NCBI RefSeq assembly: GCF_001562255.1
Contig: NZ_CP014301.1
Coordinates: 2,604,001 to 2,668,000 of the forward strand
Length of the DNA stretch: 64,000 nt
Source: Bosea sp. PAMC 26642
Lineage (GTDB): Bacteria; Pseudomonadota; Alphaproteobacteria; Rhizobiales; Beijerinckiaceae
Reading direction: 5' to 3'
The notes under the pieces are model-generated. The model ran no database searches and was not told the origin of the DNA. It was given only the letters and a program-made list of their open reading frames with translations. Both the position numbers and the translations under genes were made by a program. Below are positions 44,583 through 54,287 of this stretch, in pieces (position 1 is the stretch's first letter; each line of letters begins with the position of its first letter).

Positions 44583-46093
44583 GCCGCTTCCTCCGGCAGG
44601 AGCACGGCATAGTCGGCAGCCGAGGTCGTCCTCACCGTCGTCCTGGGCAGATGAGGATAGGCCGACAGGTCGAGACGAGCTGGCCTGCGCTCGATCCGCG
44701 CCAGCGCGATCAGCTTGACCGCGTCGAAGCCGATGGCGCCGAGCGTGATCGCCTCGGTCACGGCGAACGTCACGACCTCAAGCGGCAACGCCTCCAGCAG
44801 CCGCAGCACCTGGATGAACTCGCGCTTGCCGCGATTGCCCATACGCGCCTCCAGCAGATGGCGCAGATGCTGGAAGACCTCGGGCAGAGCCCAGTCTTGC
44901 AGCGCCGCCGCCTGGTCGAGTGCATTGGGCTTGGTCTCGATCAGAGCGAGATAATGCAGCGGGTTGGAGACGAACACGCCTTCGCCGTAGCAGCGCGGGT
45001 GACGGGCAATCTCGGCCCCGCGGCACAGGATCACGACCGCGTCGACGAAGCCCTTCACCATGACGTCCTGGAAGCCATAAGCGGTCGGCACCGAGTAATC
45101 GTTGGAGCGGTAGCGGACCAATGCGGTCGATGAGACCCGGCCGCTGCGCTTCTCGCACGGTTCCAGCGGCACGGCCGGCAGGTCGCGCAACCCCGCCAGA
45201 TCGGCGACAAGCCGTTCCCCGATCGTCCCGGCATGCCGTCCGGCGCGTTCGCCCTGCCGGAGGCGGCATTGCTCGGCCAGTCTGGCGTTCAGCGCCTCGA
45301 AGCTCGCCACCACCGGGATCGGCGTCATGAAGTTCGAGCGGGCGTACTTCACCAGCCCCTCGACCTTGCCCTTGTCGTTGCCCTTGCCGGGACGGCCGAA
45401 GCGGTCCCGGAACAGGTAATGGCTGACCAGTTCGGTGAAGGCGCGAGTTCGCTCGCGCTTGCCGTCGCCGCAGATCTTCGCCACCGCGATGCGCGTGTTG
45501 TCGTACAGGATCGACAGCGGCACCCCATCGAAGAAGCAAAACGCCGAGACGTGCCCGTCCAGGAACGCTTCCGTTGTCTCGCGGGGATAGGCCTTCACGA
45601 AGCAGGCATCCGACTGCGGAAGGTCCATGCAAAAGAAATGGATCTTCTGCCGGACCCCGCCGATCACGGCGATCGCCTCGCCGAAATCGACCTGAGCGTG
45701 CCCGGGCGGATGCGCCAGCGGCACGAAGGTCTCGCGCCCTCGCGCCCGGCCGACCCGCACATAATCCTTCACCACGGTGTAGCCGCCAGCAAAGCCATGA
45801 TCGTCGCGCAAGCGCTCGAAGATCCGCTTCGCCGTGTGGCGCTGCTTCACCGGCGCGCCCCGGTCAGCCTCCAGGATCGCGTCGATCACCGGCAGTAGCG
45901 GGCCGAGCTTCGGCTTCTCGGCAGGCTTCGTTCGCGTGTACCCCGGCGGCAGCGAAAACCGGCACATCTTTGCGATCGTCTCGCGGCTCAGACCAAAAAC
46001 ACGCGCCGCCTCGCGACGGCTCTTCCCCTGAATGAAAACAAAATCACGAACCGCCGCGTAGACCTCCACAGCGAACATCCCCGCCAACCCCAA
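44579..46093 (-). CDS. istA: IS21 family transposase IstA
   Basis: A 504-residue DDE transposase. An N-terminal HTH (GKSRREAARVFGLSRETIAK) precedes the integrase core, where HAQVDFGEA supplies the first catalytic aspartate and ILYDNTRIA the second, with the glutamate in the GNDKGKVEGLVKYARSNF segment. A C-terminal domain recognises YRSNDYSVPTAYGF. The frame is full length, so the element may still be active. Confidence 0.95.
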   Translation of the reverse strand: MGLAGMFAVEVYAAVRDFVFIQGKSRREAARVFGLSRETIAKMCRFSLPPGYTRTKPAEKPKLGPLLPVIDAILEADRGAPVKQRHTAKRIFERLRDDHGFAGGYTVVKDYVRVGRARGRETFVPLAHPPGHAQVDFGEAIAVIGGVRQKIHFFCMDLPQSDACFVKAYPRETTEAFLDGHVSAFCFFDGVPLSILYDNTRIAVAKICGDGKRERTRAFTELVSHYLFRDRFGRPGKGNDKGKVEGLVKYARSNFMTPIPVVASFEALNARLAEQCRLRQGERAGRHAGTIGERLVADLAGLRDLPAVPLEPCEKRSGRVSSTALVRYRSNDYSVPTAYGFQDVMVKGFVDAVVILCRGAEIARHPRCYGEGVFVSNPLHYLALIETKPNALDQAAALQDWALPEVFQHLRHLLEARMGNRGKREFIQVLRLLEALPLEVVTFAVTEAITLGAIGFDAVKLIALARIERRPARLDLSAYPHLPRTTVRTTSAADYAVLLPEEAA

Positions 46094-46132
46094 AAGGGAT
46101 CAGCCTATCCAGTGGCCGACTTTTACGCCGCC

Positions 46133-46747
46133 CGCGCGACCACAAACGGCGGCGCTCCAATGGATGGTTTTGTCACCGCCCTGCACACCCATCGGATGAA
46201 GAACACGCTGGCTATGGTGCAGGCCATCGCAAGCCAGACGCTGAAGGGCGTAACCGAGCGTGATGCGGTGGAAGCCTTCGCCAGAAGGATCGGGGCAATG
46301 GGCGTTGCCCACGACCAGCTGCTTCAACAGGATTGGGCGGCGGCGTCGCTGTTCAAGGTCGTGGGCCCAATGCTCGACCTCCATGGCGATGGCGGACGGA
46401 TCTCCGCGTATGGCCCCGCTGTCGAGCTCGGCCCTAAAGCAACTGTGTCGATATCCCTGCTGCTGCATGAGCTGGCGACGAACGCCGCCAAGTACGGAGC
46501 CCTCTCCGTTCCTGATGGCAAGGTCGACCTATTATGGACGATCGACACAGAAGGCGTCCAGCCTGCGCTGCGGGTTACTTGGGAGGAAACAGGTGGCCCG
46601 ACCGTGAGCGAGCCGACCAAGCGCAGCTTCGGTTCCCGGCTGATTCAGATGGGGCTAATCGGCAAGGGCGGCGTGGATAAACGCTGGCTGCCGGGTGGAC
46701 TGGTCGCGCGATTCGAATCTTCGATGACGGATATCCTGGGCCGCTAG
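46133..46747 (+). pseudogene. 5'-truncated HWE-type histidine kinase
   Basis: Only the transmitter survives: the phospho-acceptor segment THRMKNTLAMVQAIASQTL, then HELATNAAKYGALS (N box), WEETGGP (the HWE tryptophan-glutamate motif) and GSRLIQMGL. The upstream sensor region is missing, and the frame runs directly into the IS21 terminus, so no native start remains. A start within the IS end (46112) could give a 211-residue cytosolic kinase core. I saw no matching N-terminus on the other side of the element. Confidence 0.8.
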
Positions 46748-47045
46748 CGATCGACCGAAATGAGCCTCCAACCACCGTTACCGTTTAGGAAGCGGATGCC
46801 TATTGTGAGCCTACCATAACGGCAGGCTGCGAGATGCGACGGATGAAGCAGCTTCTTCCTGTCGAGATCGCAGGCAATCACCATTGCCGTAAAGCGGAAT
46901 TGAATACGATCCGTCAGATGTCCGGCGCCGTCCTGCTTGAAATTTCTCGCTCTACAGCCTTCCAAAAGCGGACAGCCAGGTCGTTGCTGTCCGCGCACGC
47001 TTGGCGGCTGCCTTCGGCCGAGGCGAAGGAGCGTTGGGCTGCCGA

Positions 47046-47714
47046 ATGAGCAACGTGCGCCGGAGGGATTTCGTGGTTGGCCTATCTGCCGCCGGAGCCG
47101 TCACAGCGGTCAAAGCCCAACCTGGCATTACGGTGGACCGCTTCGGACAAGGAGGCGGTTCACGGCCGACAATCATCCTGCTTTATGGGTCGGATGGCCT
47201 GACGAACAGCGGCCGCTACGAGTTCGCCGCGCAGACCATTGTCTCGGCTGGATATACCGTCCTCGTGCCGCGCTATTTTGAGGCAACCGGGGATAGCCGT
47301 GCTCGATTTAGCGAGATCCGCACAAAGTTCGTCGTTTGGAGACAAGCGATCGAATCTATTTTGGATGAGCAGCCAGCGTCGGGACGCATCGGCCTGGTTG
47401 GGTTTTCCCTGGGGGGCGCATTGGCCCTTGGGCTTGCAGCTCGATCCACCAGAATACGCGCGGTCGTAGAGTATTTTGGTTTCCAACCGGCAGACTTGGA
47501 AGACGGCAACAAACTTCCTCCAACTCTCATCCTTCACGGCGATGCTGACCGTATCGTCCCCGCGTCGAACGCAGCGTCGATCGAGCGTTTAATCAAGTCG
47601 CAAGGCGGGCTCGTAGATAGCCATATCTATTCCGGGGAGGGGCATGGACTTTCGCTCGTATCGCTGGCGGATGCGGTCAGTCGGACCCAAAATTTCCTTC
47701 GGCGACATGTTTAG
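47046..47714 (+). CDS. Exported dienelactone-hydrolase-family alpha/beta hydrolase
   Basis: A 222-residue protein with a Tat-like signal (NVRRRDFVVGLSAAG, ending VKA). The hydrolase core shows TIILLYGSDGLT, the nucleophile in GFSLGG, the acid in LHGDADRIVP and the histidine in SGEGHGLS. The nucleophile is serine, not the cysteine of classical dienelactone hydrolases, so it is probably a general esterase or lactonase. I chose ATG 47046; a further frame start at 47001 lacks the signal at its N-terminus. It stands alone between accessory fragments. Confidence 0.85.
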   Translation: MSNVRRRDFVVGLSAAGAVTAVKAQPGITVDRFGQGGGSRPTIILLYGSDGLTNSGRYEFAAQTIVSAGYTVLVPRYFEATGDSRARFSEIRTKFVVWRQAIESILDEQPASGRIGLVGFSLGGALALGLAARSTRIRAVVEYFGFQPADLEDGNKLPPTLILHGDADRIVPASNAASIERLIKSQGGLVDSHIYSGEGHGLSLVSLADAVSRTQNFLRRHV

Positions 47715-47795
47715 AGCCAACTGGGCGCTGCCGATGGCCGGCGCCCCCCGACGATGCCCTGCGTCCTACTGCGACTGCACTTTGTATCGCCAAGT

Positions 47796-48116
47796 TCAAC
47801 TGTGTTGCATCACTCGATGCGTGCAAGCGCGCAGGGCCACTGGATCCCACCCGATATCGCCAATCGCGGTCTCTATCGCGGCGTCGGCGAGATCAACTTT
47901 GCCTCGTTTCACCCATCTCGGGATCGGGGCAGGAGTGGCTCCAGCTCGGATGGTTTCTGACAAATCGGCAAGCAGGACGAGAGCTGCTTCATGCGGTGTC
48001 CGGCCCGCTTTGATGCCAGCGCTCTGGAATTCGACTCGCTTGTCGCAAGGGAGCGCTTCTGGAGGGATGCCAAGCTTCGCGAGAGCCAGGTTGAAACGGG
48101 TGATGTACATCAACAT
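47796..48116 (-). CDS. Hypothetical protein
   Basis: A 106-residue predicted protein beginning MLMYITRFNLALAKLGIPPE, with a Leu/Ala-rich helical centre and a C-terminal DLADAAIETAIGDIGWDPVA segment. The frame has good codon periodicity and an early ATG, but I recognise no family. It is the reverse of neighbouring plus-strand noise and lies convergent to the esterase gene. Confidence 0.45.
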   Translation of the reverse strand: MLMYITRFNLALAKLGIPPEALPCDKRVEFQSAGIKAGRTPHEAALVLLADLSETIRAGATPAPIPRWVKRGKVDLADAAIETAIGDIGWDPVALRACTHRVMQHS

Positions 48117-48455
48117 TCGGACTAGCCTCCTGTCTACGGACTAAACGCCGCCGACCCACGCGCGAAATCGCGTGCTTTTTCGGCTTTTCAGCACGGCGTT
48201 GCCATTGTCAGGAGTTTTTGTCCTTTTGATGCCTCTGCGACAGTGCAGATAGGTCACACCGGCATCAGAAATTGCGTCCCGATAATCGGGGAGATGCCTA
48301 GGCAGCGCAGACCGCTAGTGACTGCTCGGTCGCGTGCAGACCTCGATCGCTTGACCATGCGCTGGCCGATCTTCGGGCAACGAGATGGTCAGGCTGGTAA
48401 TGCGCAACGCTCATTGCGCGGTCGATGGCCGGGCCTGGTTTGGATCGGCTGCACG
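48117..48455. other. Gene-free interval
   Basis: This 339-bp stretch between two small minus-strand frames has no recognisable coding signal, tRNA or strong hairpin. It has mixed composition, like other parts of this accessory region. Confidence 0.4.
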
Positions 48456-48698
48456 TCACCAAACAAATTTTACGGTGTCGAGGAAGTCAGCATCGCTGCC
48501 AGACCGTTCGACCCGTGCATGGCTTGTGCGCACTTGCAGGAAGGACTGCTCAGACCCGTTGGTCGCTTTGCCCTGCTGCAATGCCAACGCAAGGCCGGAA
48601 ACAGCGTCCAGGCTCGCTGTCAGAGCCTCGATGCTGGCTATCTGAGCGCGCACAATCGCCGACAACTCAGCAAGGCTCAATTCATCGCTATCGGTCAT
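48456..48698 (-). CDS. Small hypothetical protein
   Basis: An 80-residue acidic protein starting MTDSDELSLAELSAIVRAQI, with a regular helical pattern (IASIEALTASLDAVSGLALAL) and a polar tail. No family is recognised. A near-match to an EcfG promoter lies 45-65 bases upstream on the same strand: GGAAC at 48767-48763 and TGTT at 48746-48743, spaced 16 (the -10 differs by one base). If real, it would be a stress-induced small protein. Confidence 0.4.
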   Translation of the reverse strand: MTDSDELSLAELSAIVRAQIASIEALTASLDAVSGLALALQQGKATNGSEQSFLQVRTSHARVERSGSDADFLDTVKFVW

Positions 48699-49159
48699 TG
48701 CTGCTCGCCATGTCGTGTTGTCAGCCTCGAATCGCCGAGGTGAACAATAATTGAGAGCGATAGTTCCTGCGGCAAAATGAGTCAGACTGACGCCTCGGAA
48801 AGGCGGTGTGGTATAAAATCCTGGCTGCCGAAACTGAAGGCTGTGACGATGACCCTGATCCTAAGCCGCCAGGACAGCCGGGCTGGGCCAGTACTCCCGA
48901 GCAGGCGCTGACCGCCTTCCGCCGGCCTTCGAGCGTTGCCTAGCCCATGTCGGCCAACAAGGCTGGCAGAGCCACCTGGACCACTGCGCCTGGCTCGACG
49001 CTCATCAGGGCTTCGGAGACTTCTAACGCGCAGAACAATTTCGCAGCCGCGATCGACCTCGTGGCTATGCAATACGTTTCGAGGAGCGCGCCGAATTCGA
49101 ATGCGGACTGGCGAGACCGAACGGCTCGCGCCTACAGACCACTACACCAGGCTGAGGAG
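48699..49159. other. Gene-free interval before the IS66 remnant
   Basis: No supported gene is visible in these 461 bases. It includes the EcfG-like near-match at 48743-48767. Open frames on both strands lack motifs. The IS66 left end begins at about 49160. Confidence 0.4.
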
Positions 49160-49238
49160 GTAACCGTCCGGTCTCGGCCGCCTTGCGCGGTGGGTGGCAT
49201 TTCCCGAACGGTGCGACCTTAAGTCTAGCTTTAAGGTC

Positions 49239-49658
49239 ATGGCGATGGTTCGGGCGGAGGTTCTGGGCACGATCGAGCGGCGGCGGCGCTGGCACTATGA
49301 GGACAAGGTCCGGATCGTCGAGGAGAGTTTCGCCGCTGGCGTGACGGTGACGGATGTCGCGCGGCGCAACGGCGTCGCGGCGAGCTTGGTTTTCACATGG
49401 CGGCGTCAGGCGAAGCTGGGGCAGTTGGGCGGTGACAGCCCGGCGCCGCTTCTGCTGCCGGTCGAACTGGCTCCTGTCGTGACCGACGTGACGCCCACGC
49501 CGGTTTCCGATGTCGCTGTCGCGGAGCCCGCGCGCCGGAGCCGTCGTTCGTCCGGCATCATCGAGATCGCGCTCGGTTCTGGCCGTAGGCTACGGGTCGA
49601 TCGCGATGTCGACGCGGACGCGCTGCGGCGGGTGCTCGACGTGCTGGACCGGCGATGA
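49239..49658 (+). CDS. tnpA: IS66 family accessory protein TnpA
   Basis: A 139-residue protein with the HTH EDKVRIVEESFAAGVTVTDV, ARRNGVAASLVFTWRRQAKL and a C-terminal IEIALGSGRRLRVDRDVDAD segment, the usual IS66 first-frame protein. ATG 49239 fits; the frame is open to 49194. Its stop overlaps the tnpB start by four bases. It is intact, but the rest of the element is gone. Confidence 0.88.
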   Translation: MAMVRAEVLGTIERRRRWHYEDKVRIVEESFAAGVTVTDVARRNGVAASLVFTWRRQAKLGQLGGDSPAPLLLPVELAPVVTDVTPTPVSDVAVAEPARRSRRSSGIIEIALGSGRRLRVDRDVDADALRRVLDVLDRR

Positions 49659-49760
49659 TCGCGATCCCCGCCGGGATGCGGGTCTATCTCGCCATGGGGC
49701 CGACCGATATGCGCAAGGGCTTCGACGGCCTGGCGGCGCTGGCGCATCCATTGATCGCTT
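49655..49760 (+). pseudogene. IS66 TnpB fragment
   Basis: MIAIPAGMRVYLAMGPTDMR and the following KGFDGLAALA are the conserved N-terminus of IS66 TnpB. After about 32 residues the match stops and the frame continues into unrelated sequence. The remaining three quarters of TnpB is missing. Confidence 0.8.
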
Positions 49761-49913
49761 CCCCTTCGCGAAAGAGGGGTACCTGTCGTGGTCGCGACAG
49801 GCTACGGCAACTATGCAACTTCAGCCGAACTGCCGACAGGATGTGTGGTGCTCCCAAAACCCTATGCGATACAAAACGTCGAACAGGCGCTGAAAGAATG
49901 CCTCGCTTCGTAG
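49761..49913 (+). pseudogene. C-terminal fragment of a response regulator receiver domain
   Basis: In a different frame from tnpB, the sequence reads LRERGVPVVVATGYGNYATS, then GCVVLPKPYAIQNVEQALKE and a TAG at 49911. TGYG and the LPKPY lysine-proline pair are the beta4/beta5 hallmarks of receiver domains. The phosphorylation site and N-terminal half are missing, so only the last 50 residues remain next to the broken IS66. Confidence 0.75.
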
Positions 49914-49929
49914 CTGCGTCTTCCGTGCC

Positions 49930-52455
49930 CTAACGCTGCCCCCGACGCGTCGCCCGGCGTAAAACACGGGACAGTTCCTCGGCAGCATATGGCTTTTGCA
50001 ATAGCTCGAAGCCATGTCGACCTTCTTCTGCCAAGACATGGCTGTAGCCGGACGTGAGCACGACGGGCAGGCCCGGACGGCGGCGCCGGATTTCCTGGCC
50101 CAACTGGACGCCGCTCATTCCCGGCATCACCACGTCGGAAAAAACGGCGTCGAATTCATCGACTTCCTCGATCAGTCGAAGCGCCTCGTTAGCGTCCGCC
50201 GCCCACGTGGTTTCGTACCCGAGGTCCTGTAAAAGCTGGGTCGAGAAGGTGCCGACCTGGACATTGTCCTCCACCACCAGCACGCGGCGTCCATAGCCCT
50301 TCTTAGGCGCCTCGGCATCAGCGGCCACTGATCGCTCGGCAATTACGGCCGGACGCTTTACCAGAGGAAGGTATAGGGTGAATGTGGTGCCGCGCCCTAC
50401 CTCGCTCTCAACTGCAAGGGTGCCGCCGGACTGCTTGGCGAAACCGTAGGCTTGGGAAAGCCCGAGACCCGTGCCTCTGCCGACTTCCTTGGTCGTGTAA
50501 AAGGGTTCGAAGATCTGATCCAGTTTCTCGGGCGGTATGCCGTGGCCGGTATCGGTGATCGAGACGGCGACGTGGTCTTCGGAAGGGGCGGTTTTTCGTG
50601 TGACGGTGGGCAGTCTCGCGGCACGCCATACCCGTATGGAAAGCGTGCCTTCCTCCTGCATGGCGTCACGGGCATTGACTGCCATGTTGACCAGGGCCGT
50701 CTCGAACTGGCTCGCGTCCGTTTCTACGAAGCACGCCTGGGCACCGAGTTCCGTAGCGATGCGGATGCGCGAACCCACGACCGTGTTCAGCATGTCGACG
50801 ATGGCGCCAACGCGCTCCGAAGCGTCGAAAACCTCACGCTTGAGCGGCTGTCGGCGTGCGAAGGCGAGCAGCTGGCCCGTAAGCCGGGAGGCGCGGTCGA
50901 CCGTTTCTGAGATTGCGTCGACATAACGACTTTTCCGCTCCTCGGCGAGACCTGGTCGTCGGAGTAGGTCGGTCGAGCTTTTGATGATCGTGAGCAGGTT
51001 ATTGAAGTCGTGGGCGACTCCGCCCGTAAGCTGCCCAACAGCTTCCATCTTCTGCGCCTGGCGAAGCGCATCCTCAGCCTTGGTCCGCTCGGCCACCTCG
51101 TCCATAACCCGCTGCTCCAGGGTCTCGTTTAGGTGGCGTAATTGCTCCTCGACAGCCTTGCGCGCGGTCACGTCGATGGCCGTGCCGAGGAGCCGGATGC
51201 AGCGGTCGCCTTCGAAGACGCCGCGGCCCTTGGCTGCCACCCATCGCAGCGCCCCGTCCTCTTTACCGATAGTCCGATACTCCACGTCGTAAAGCGCGCG
51301 TCGTGTCGAATCCGCTGCAGCGGCGTAGGCCGCGCTCGTTGCCTCCCTGTCGTCCGGGTGCAGGCCGTCGTAGAAATCCTGCATGGACACGGGAACGTCC
51401 GCGGAGATTCCAAAAAGGGCCTTCACACGGGCAGGCCAAACGAGCTGGTCGTGGATGGGGTCCACGTCCCAGAAGCCGATATCGGCATGTTCCGTCGCAA
51501 GTCGCAACCGTTCCTCGCTTTCGCGAAGGCGGGCCTCAGCGCCGACCCGTTCGACGTGCGACCAGCAGCGGTCCACAATGGTTTGCACAAGGGCCAGTTC
51601 GCTCGTTTGCCAGTCGCGCGGATTACTTTGATGGAGCGCCATCATTGCGACCAGGCGACCGTCCTTCACCAGCGGACAGCAAACGACTGCGCAGATGCCG
51701 ATCGCCAGGAACATCTCGCGTCCCTCGCCTAAAGCGAGTTCGGCAGCGACATCGCGGACCACCAGCCTGTGCCCGCCACGCATCTCGGCCGCAGCGCGGG
51801 GACCGAACAGGTCAAGACTGTACGTTCCGGCCGAACTCGCGATTCCCGGTGCAGCGTAATCGTTGCGAATGAAAAAGCGGTCGTTGTCAGAGTCAACGTC
51901 GGCGTAAGCGCATCGGGAAGCGCCAAGGCGATCTGCAAGCAGCGTAGCCGCCGTCAGCATTGCGGCTGGCGCGTCGCTTGCGCCTCGCATTGCCTCGTCC
52001 AGCTGACTCAAGAAGCGAAGCTCTTCGACTCGCGCCCGTGCCTCATACTGCCTCCTCCGACCGCGAAGAGCGGCGCGAACCAGGCTTACCAAGGTCGTGG
52101 GGTGAAACGGGCGCTCCAGAAATGTCGTATTGCCGAGCAAGTCGAGGTAACGGTGCGCGGCCGGGTTGCGCTCCAACCCACCCCCTTGGGCCGTCAGGAG
52201 CACAAAGGGGAGGTCCGACCATTCCTGCTGGTCCGCGATCCACGCGGCGAGGGGATTGAGATCGGCGGTCGCCAGCGCCTCCTCCGTGACCACTACGACT
52301 GCCGCGCCGACGTCGAGTTCCGCGACGAGATCCGGAAGCGAGACGCAGGCCTTGGCGTCCGTGCCCGCCTCACCTAGCATGGCAACGGCGATGGCCGCGT
52401 CCCGCCCACGGGGAGCCAGCACCAGCGCACGTTCTGAAGAAGTCGACCGCTTCAC
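49930..52455 (-). CDS. Hybrid histidine kinase (pseudo-receiver, GAF, PAS, HisKA, ATPase, receiver)
   Basis: An 841-residue soluble kinase without membrane segments. Domains in order: an N-terminal receiver-like part (about 1-135) lacking the acidic phospho-site; GAF (about 150-310, with [16 protein letters not shown]); PAS/PAC (about 315-440, with [11 protein letters not shown]); HisKA with His482 in [12 protein letters not shown]; ATPase with DTGHGIPPE and [13 protein letters not shown]; and a C-terminal receiver with Asp774 in FSDVVMPG and a QKPY lysine. It senses a cytosolic cue. Its start overlaps the KaiC-like gene stop by four bases, so they are one unit. Confidence 0.93.
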   Translation of the reverse strand: MKRSTSSERALVLAPRGRDAAIAVAMLGEAGTDAKACVSLPDLVAELDVGAAVVVVTEEALATADLNPLAAWIADQQEWSDLPFVLLTAQGGGLERNPAAHRYLDLLGNTTFLERPFHPTTLVSLVRAALRGRRRQYEARARVEELRFLSQLDEAMRGASDAPAAMLTAATLLADRLGASRCAYADVDSDNDRFFIRNDYAAPGIASSAGTYSLDLFGPRAAAEMRGGHRLVVRDVAAELALGEGREMFLAIGICAVVCCPLVKDGRLVAMMALHQSNPRDWQTSELALVQTIVDRCWSHVERVGAEARLRESEERLRLATEHADIGFWDVDPIHDQLVWPARVKALFGISADVPVSMQDFYDGLHPDDREATSAAYAAAADSTRRALYDVEYRTIGKEDGALRWVAAKGRGVFEGDRCIRLLGTAIDVTARKAVEEQLRHLNETLEQRVMDEVAERTKAEDALRQAQKMEAVGQLTGGVAHDFNNLLTIIKSSTDLLRRPGLAEERKSRYVDAISETVDRASRLTGQLLAFARRQPLKREVFDASERVGAIVDMLNTVVGSRIRIATELGAQACFVETDASQFETALVNMAVNARDAMQEEGTLSIRVWRAARLPTVTRKTAPSEDHVAVSITDTGHGIPPEKLDQIFEPFYTTKEVGRGTGLGLSQAYGFAKQSGGTLAVESEVGRGTTFTLYLPLVKRPAVIAERSVAADAEAPKKGYGRRVLVVEDNVQVGTFSTQLLQDLGYETTWAADANEALRLIEEVDEFDAVFSDVVMPGMSGVQLGQEIRRRRPGLPVVLTSGYSHVLAEEGRHGFELLQKPYAAEELSRVLRRATRRGQR

Positions 52456-53942
52456 GCCTGGTCTACCTGGGCCTGCGCTGCATTATCGCCAACCAAGGTC
52501 GGCACGCCCCGCAGCACGCCTTGGAAGTTGACCAGGGGCTCGCCGAGGGTGATCCCGTGACCGCCGATTCGGTATTCGCGGATAGTGTCCTCATGCTTGC
52601 CCGTGCGCTTCTTAACAACAGAGATTGCTCTTCGCACCCGCCCGAGAGCCTCGAAATAACGCATCAGGATCACCGTGTCAGCCAAGTATGTGACATCCAC
52701 AGGCGACTTCATGTCCCCGACGAGCCCGTGCTGGGCGACGGTGAGGAAGGTTGTCGCGCCTTGTCTGTTTAAGTATTGAAGTAGCTCGTGGATATGCAGA
52801 ACAAGGGCTTGCTCGTGCGGCATGGCGGCCTGATATCCGTTCAAGCTATCGACGATCACCGTCCTGACGCCATGCTCGTCCACACATCGGCGCACTTTCT
52901 CGGAGAATTCGCCCGGGCTCAGCTCGGCGGCATCCACCTGCTCGACGAACAATTGGCCCCCATCGACCATTCCCTGCAGATCGATGCCAAGGTTCTTGGC
53001 GCGATCAAACAGAAGCCCGAGCTCTTCGTCGAAAACGAACAAGGCCGCGCTCTCGCCGCGAGCCACGGCGCCTTGGATGAAGGTAAGGCCGAGGAGCGAC
53101 TTTCCCGTGCCCGCAGGGCCGAGCACTAGCACGCTTGATCCGCGCTCGATGCCGCCACCTAACAATGCATCGAGTTCGGGTGAGCCGCTCTTCAGTACGT
53201 CGCGGACGAACTTCGTCTTGTGCTCAGCAGAAACGAGACGCGGGAACACGCGCACGCCGCCAGTGAGGATGGAGAAATCGTGATAGCCGCCGCGATAGCG
53301 CCGGCCACGATATTTTGTGACGCGAAGGCGACGGCGGTCCGCCCCGTATTCGGGCGACGTCTCTTCAAGGCGGATCACGCCATGGGCGACGCTGTGCACC
53401 GTCTTGTCGTTGACGTCGGTGGTGAGGTCATCGAGCATCAGCACAGTCGCCCCCTGTCTGGCGAAGTAATGCTTGAGCGCCAGGATCTGGCGTCGGTAAC
53501 GCAGCGAACTCTGGGCAAGTAGTCGAATCTCAGAGAGGCTATCCAGCACCACACGGTCGGGCCGGACCTGCTCGAACGCTTCAAAGATGCGTTTCGTGGT
53601 CTCGCCAAGTTCCAGGTCCGAAGAATAGAGGAGGCTCTGCTGTTGATCCTCGTCGAGGAGGATCTCGGGGGGTACGAGTTCGAAGATGTCGATGCCGGCC
53701 ATATCCAGCCCGTGCGAGGCGGCGCCGGCGCGCAATTCCTCCTCGGTTTCAGCCAACGTGATGTAGAGCGAGCGTTCGCCCGCCTTTGCCCCGGCCGACA
53801 AAAATTGGATCGAAACGGTAGTCTTGCCCGTACCAGGGTTGCCTTCAAGAAGGAACAGGCGCCGCCTTTCCAACCCGCCCCCAAGAACGTCGTCCAACCC
53901 GATAACGCCTGTCAGGGCCTGCTTGTCCAATGGCTCAGTCAC
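52452..53942 (-). CDS. KaiC-like double-domain ATPase
   Basis: A 496-residue protein with two RecA-like KaiC domains. The first has Walker A GNPGTGKT (34-41) and SLYITLAETEEEL; the second has GPAGTGKS (275-282), the catalytic pair in FVFDEELG (306-307) and VIVDSLNGY. At the cyanobacterial KaiC phospho-site (Ser431-Thr432) it has Thr418-Tyr419 in VTYLADT. In the first domain the EE pair is AE (64-65). I chose GTG 53942 (GGGAG upstream); longer readings to 54071 exist. KaiB and KaiA are absent. It likely works with the overlapping hybrid kinase. Confidence 0.92.
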   Translation of the reverse strand: MTEPLDKQALTGVIGLDDVLGGGLERRRLFLLEGNPGTGKTTVSIQFLSAGAKAGERSLYITLAETEEELRAGAASHGLDMAGIDIFELVPPEILLDEDQQQSLLYSSDLELGETTKRIFEAFEQVRPDRVVLDSLSEIRLLAQSSLRYRRQILALKHYFARQGATVLMLDDLTTDVNDKTVHSVAHGVIRLEETSPEYGADRRRLRVTKYRGRRYRGGYHDFSILTGGVRVFPRLVSAEHKTKFVRDVLKSGSPELDALLGGGIERGSSVLVLGPAGTGKSLLGLTFIQGAVARGESAALFVFDEELGLLFDRAKNLGIDLQGMVDGGQLFVEQVDAAELSPGEFSEKVRRCVDEHGVRTVIVDSLNGYQAAMPHEQALVLHIHELLQYLNRQGATTFLTVAQHGLVGDMKSPVDVTYLADTVILMRYFEALGRVRRAISVVKKRTGKHEDTIREYRIGGHGITLGEPLVNFQGVLRGVPTLVGDNAAQAQVDQA

Positions 53943-54287
53943 ACTGGGCTCCCGCCGTAGTCCAAGGTCATCGACGACCCGAACGAGACGAGCTGTTGAA
54001 GCGCCGCCTTGCCCAACCCTAACGCTTGTGGCGTCTAGGGTCGATAAACAACACGGGCGCATCAACGCCATGTCTTAAGACATAGCAGCGCTTGATGCCC
54101 TGCATGTCCTGCGAAGCTTGGGACGCTCCAATCCGATCATTGGGAGGAAAGCTTGACTAGGGGAACCGCGCGGGCTGCTTCCGCCTCTCCGCGCTACGGC
54201 TCACCCTGCATGGATGCACAGTGGCGACATTGAACAGAAACCCCGCCGTGCCGAGGGCAACACGACGGGGCAGTTGGTCTCACTTGC

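Larger units (their letters stand above)
43627..46130 (-). mobile_element. IS21-family insertion sequence (about 2.5 kb)
   Basis: The element carries overlapping istA and istB. Imperfect terminal repeats are visible: GTCAAAGCAGGCCAGTGG (about 43629-43646) corresponds at 14 of 18 positions to the complement of the other end (GTAAAAGTCGGCCACTGG, about 46111-46128). The exact ends and any target duplication could not be fixed by eye. It abuts a 5'-truncated histidine kinase on its right. Confidence 0.85.
49160..49760 (+). mobile_element. IS66-family element, 3'-truncated
   Basis: The left end is marked by GTAACCGTCCGG at 49160, matching the GTAA start of IS66-family termini. It contains tnpA and the first 30 or so codons of tnpB, then the sequence switches abruptly near 49755 to an unrelated response regulator tail. 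tnpC and the right end are absent. Confidence 0.75.
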
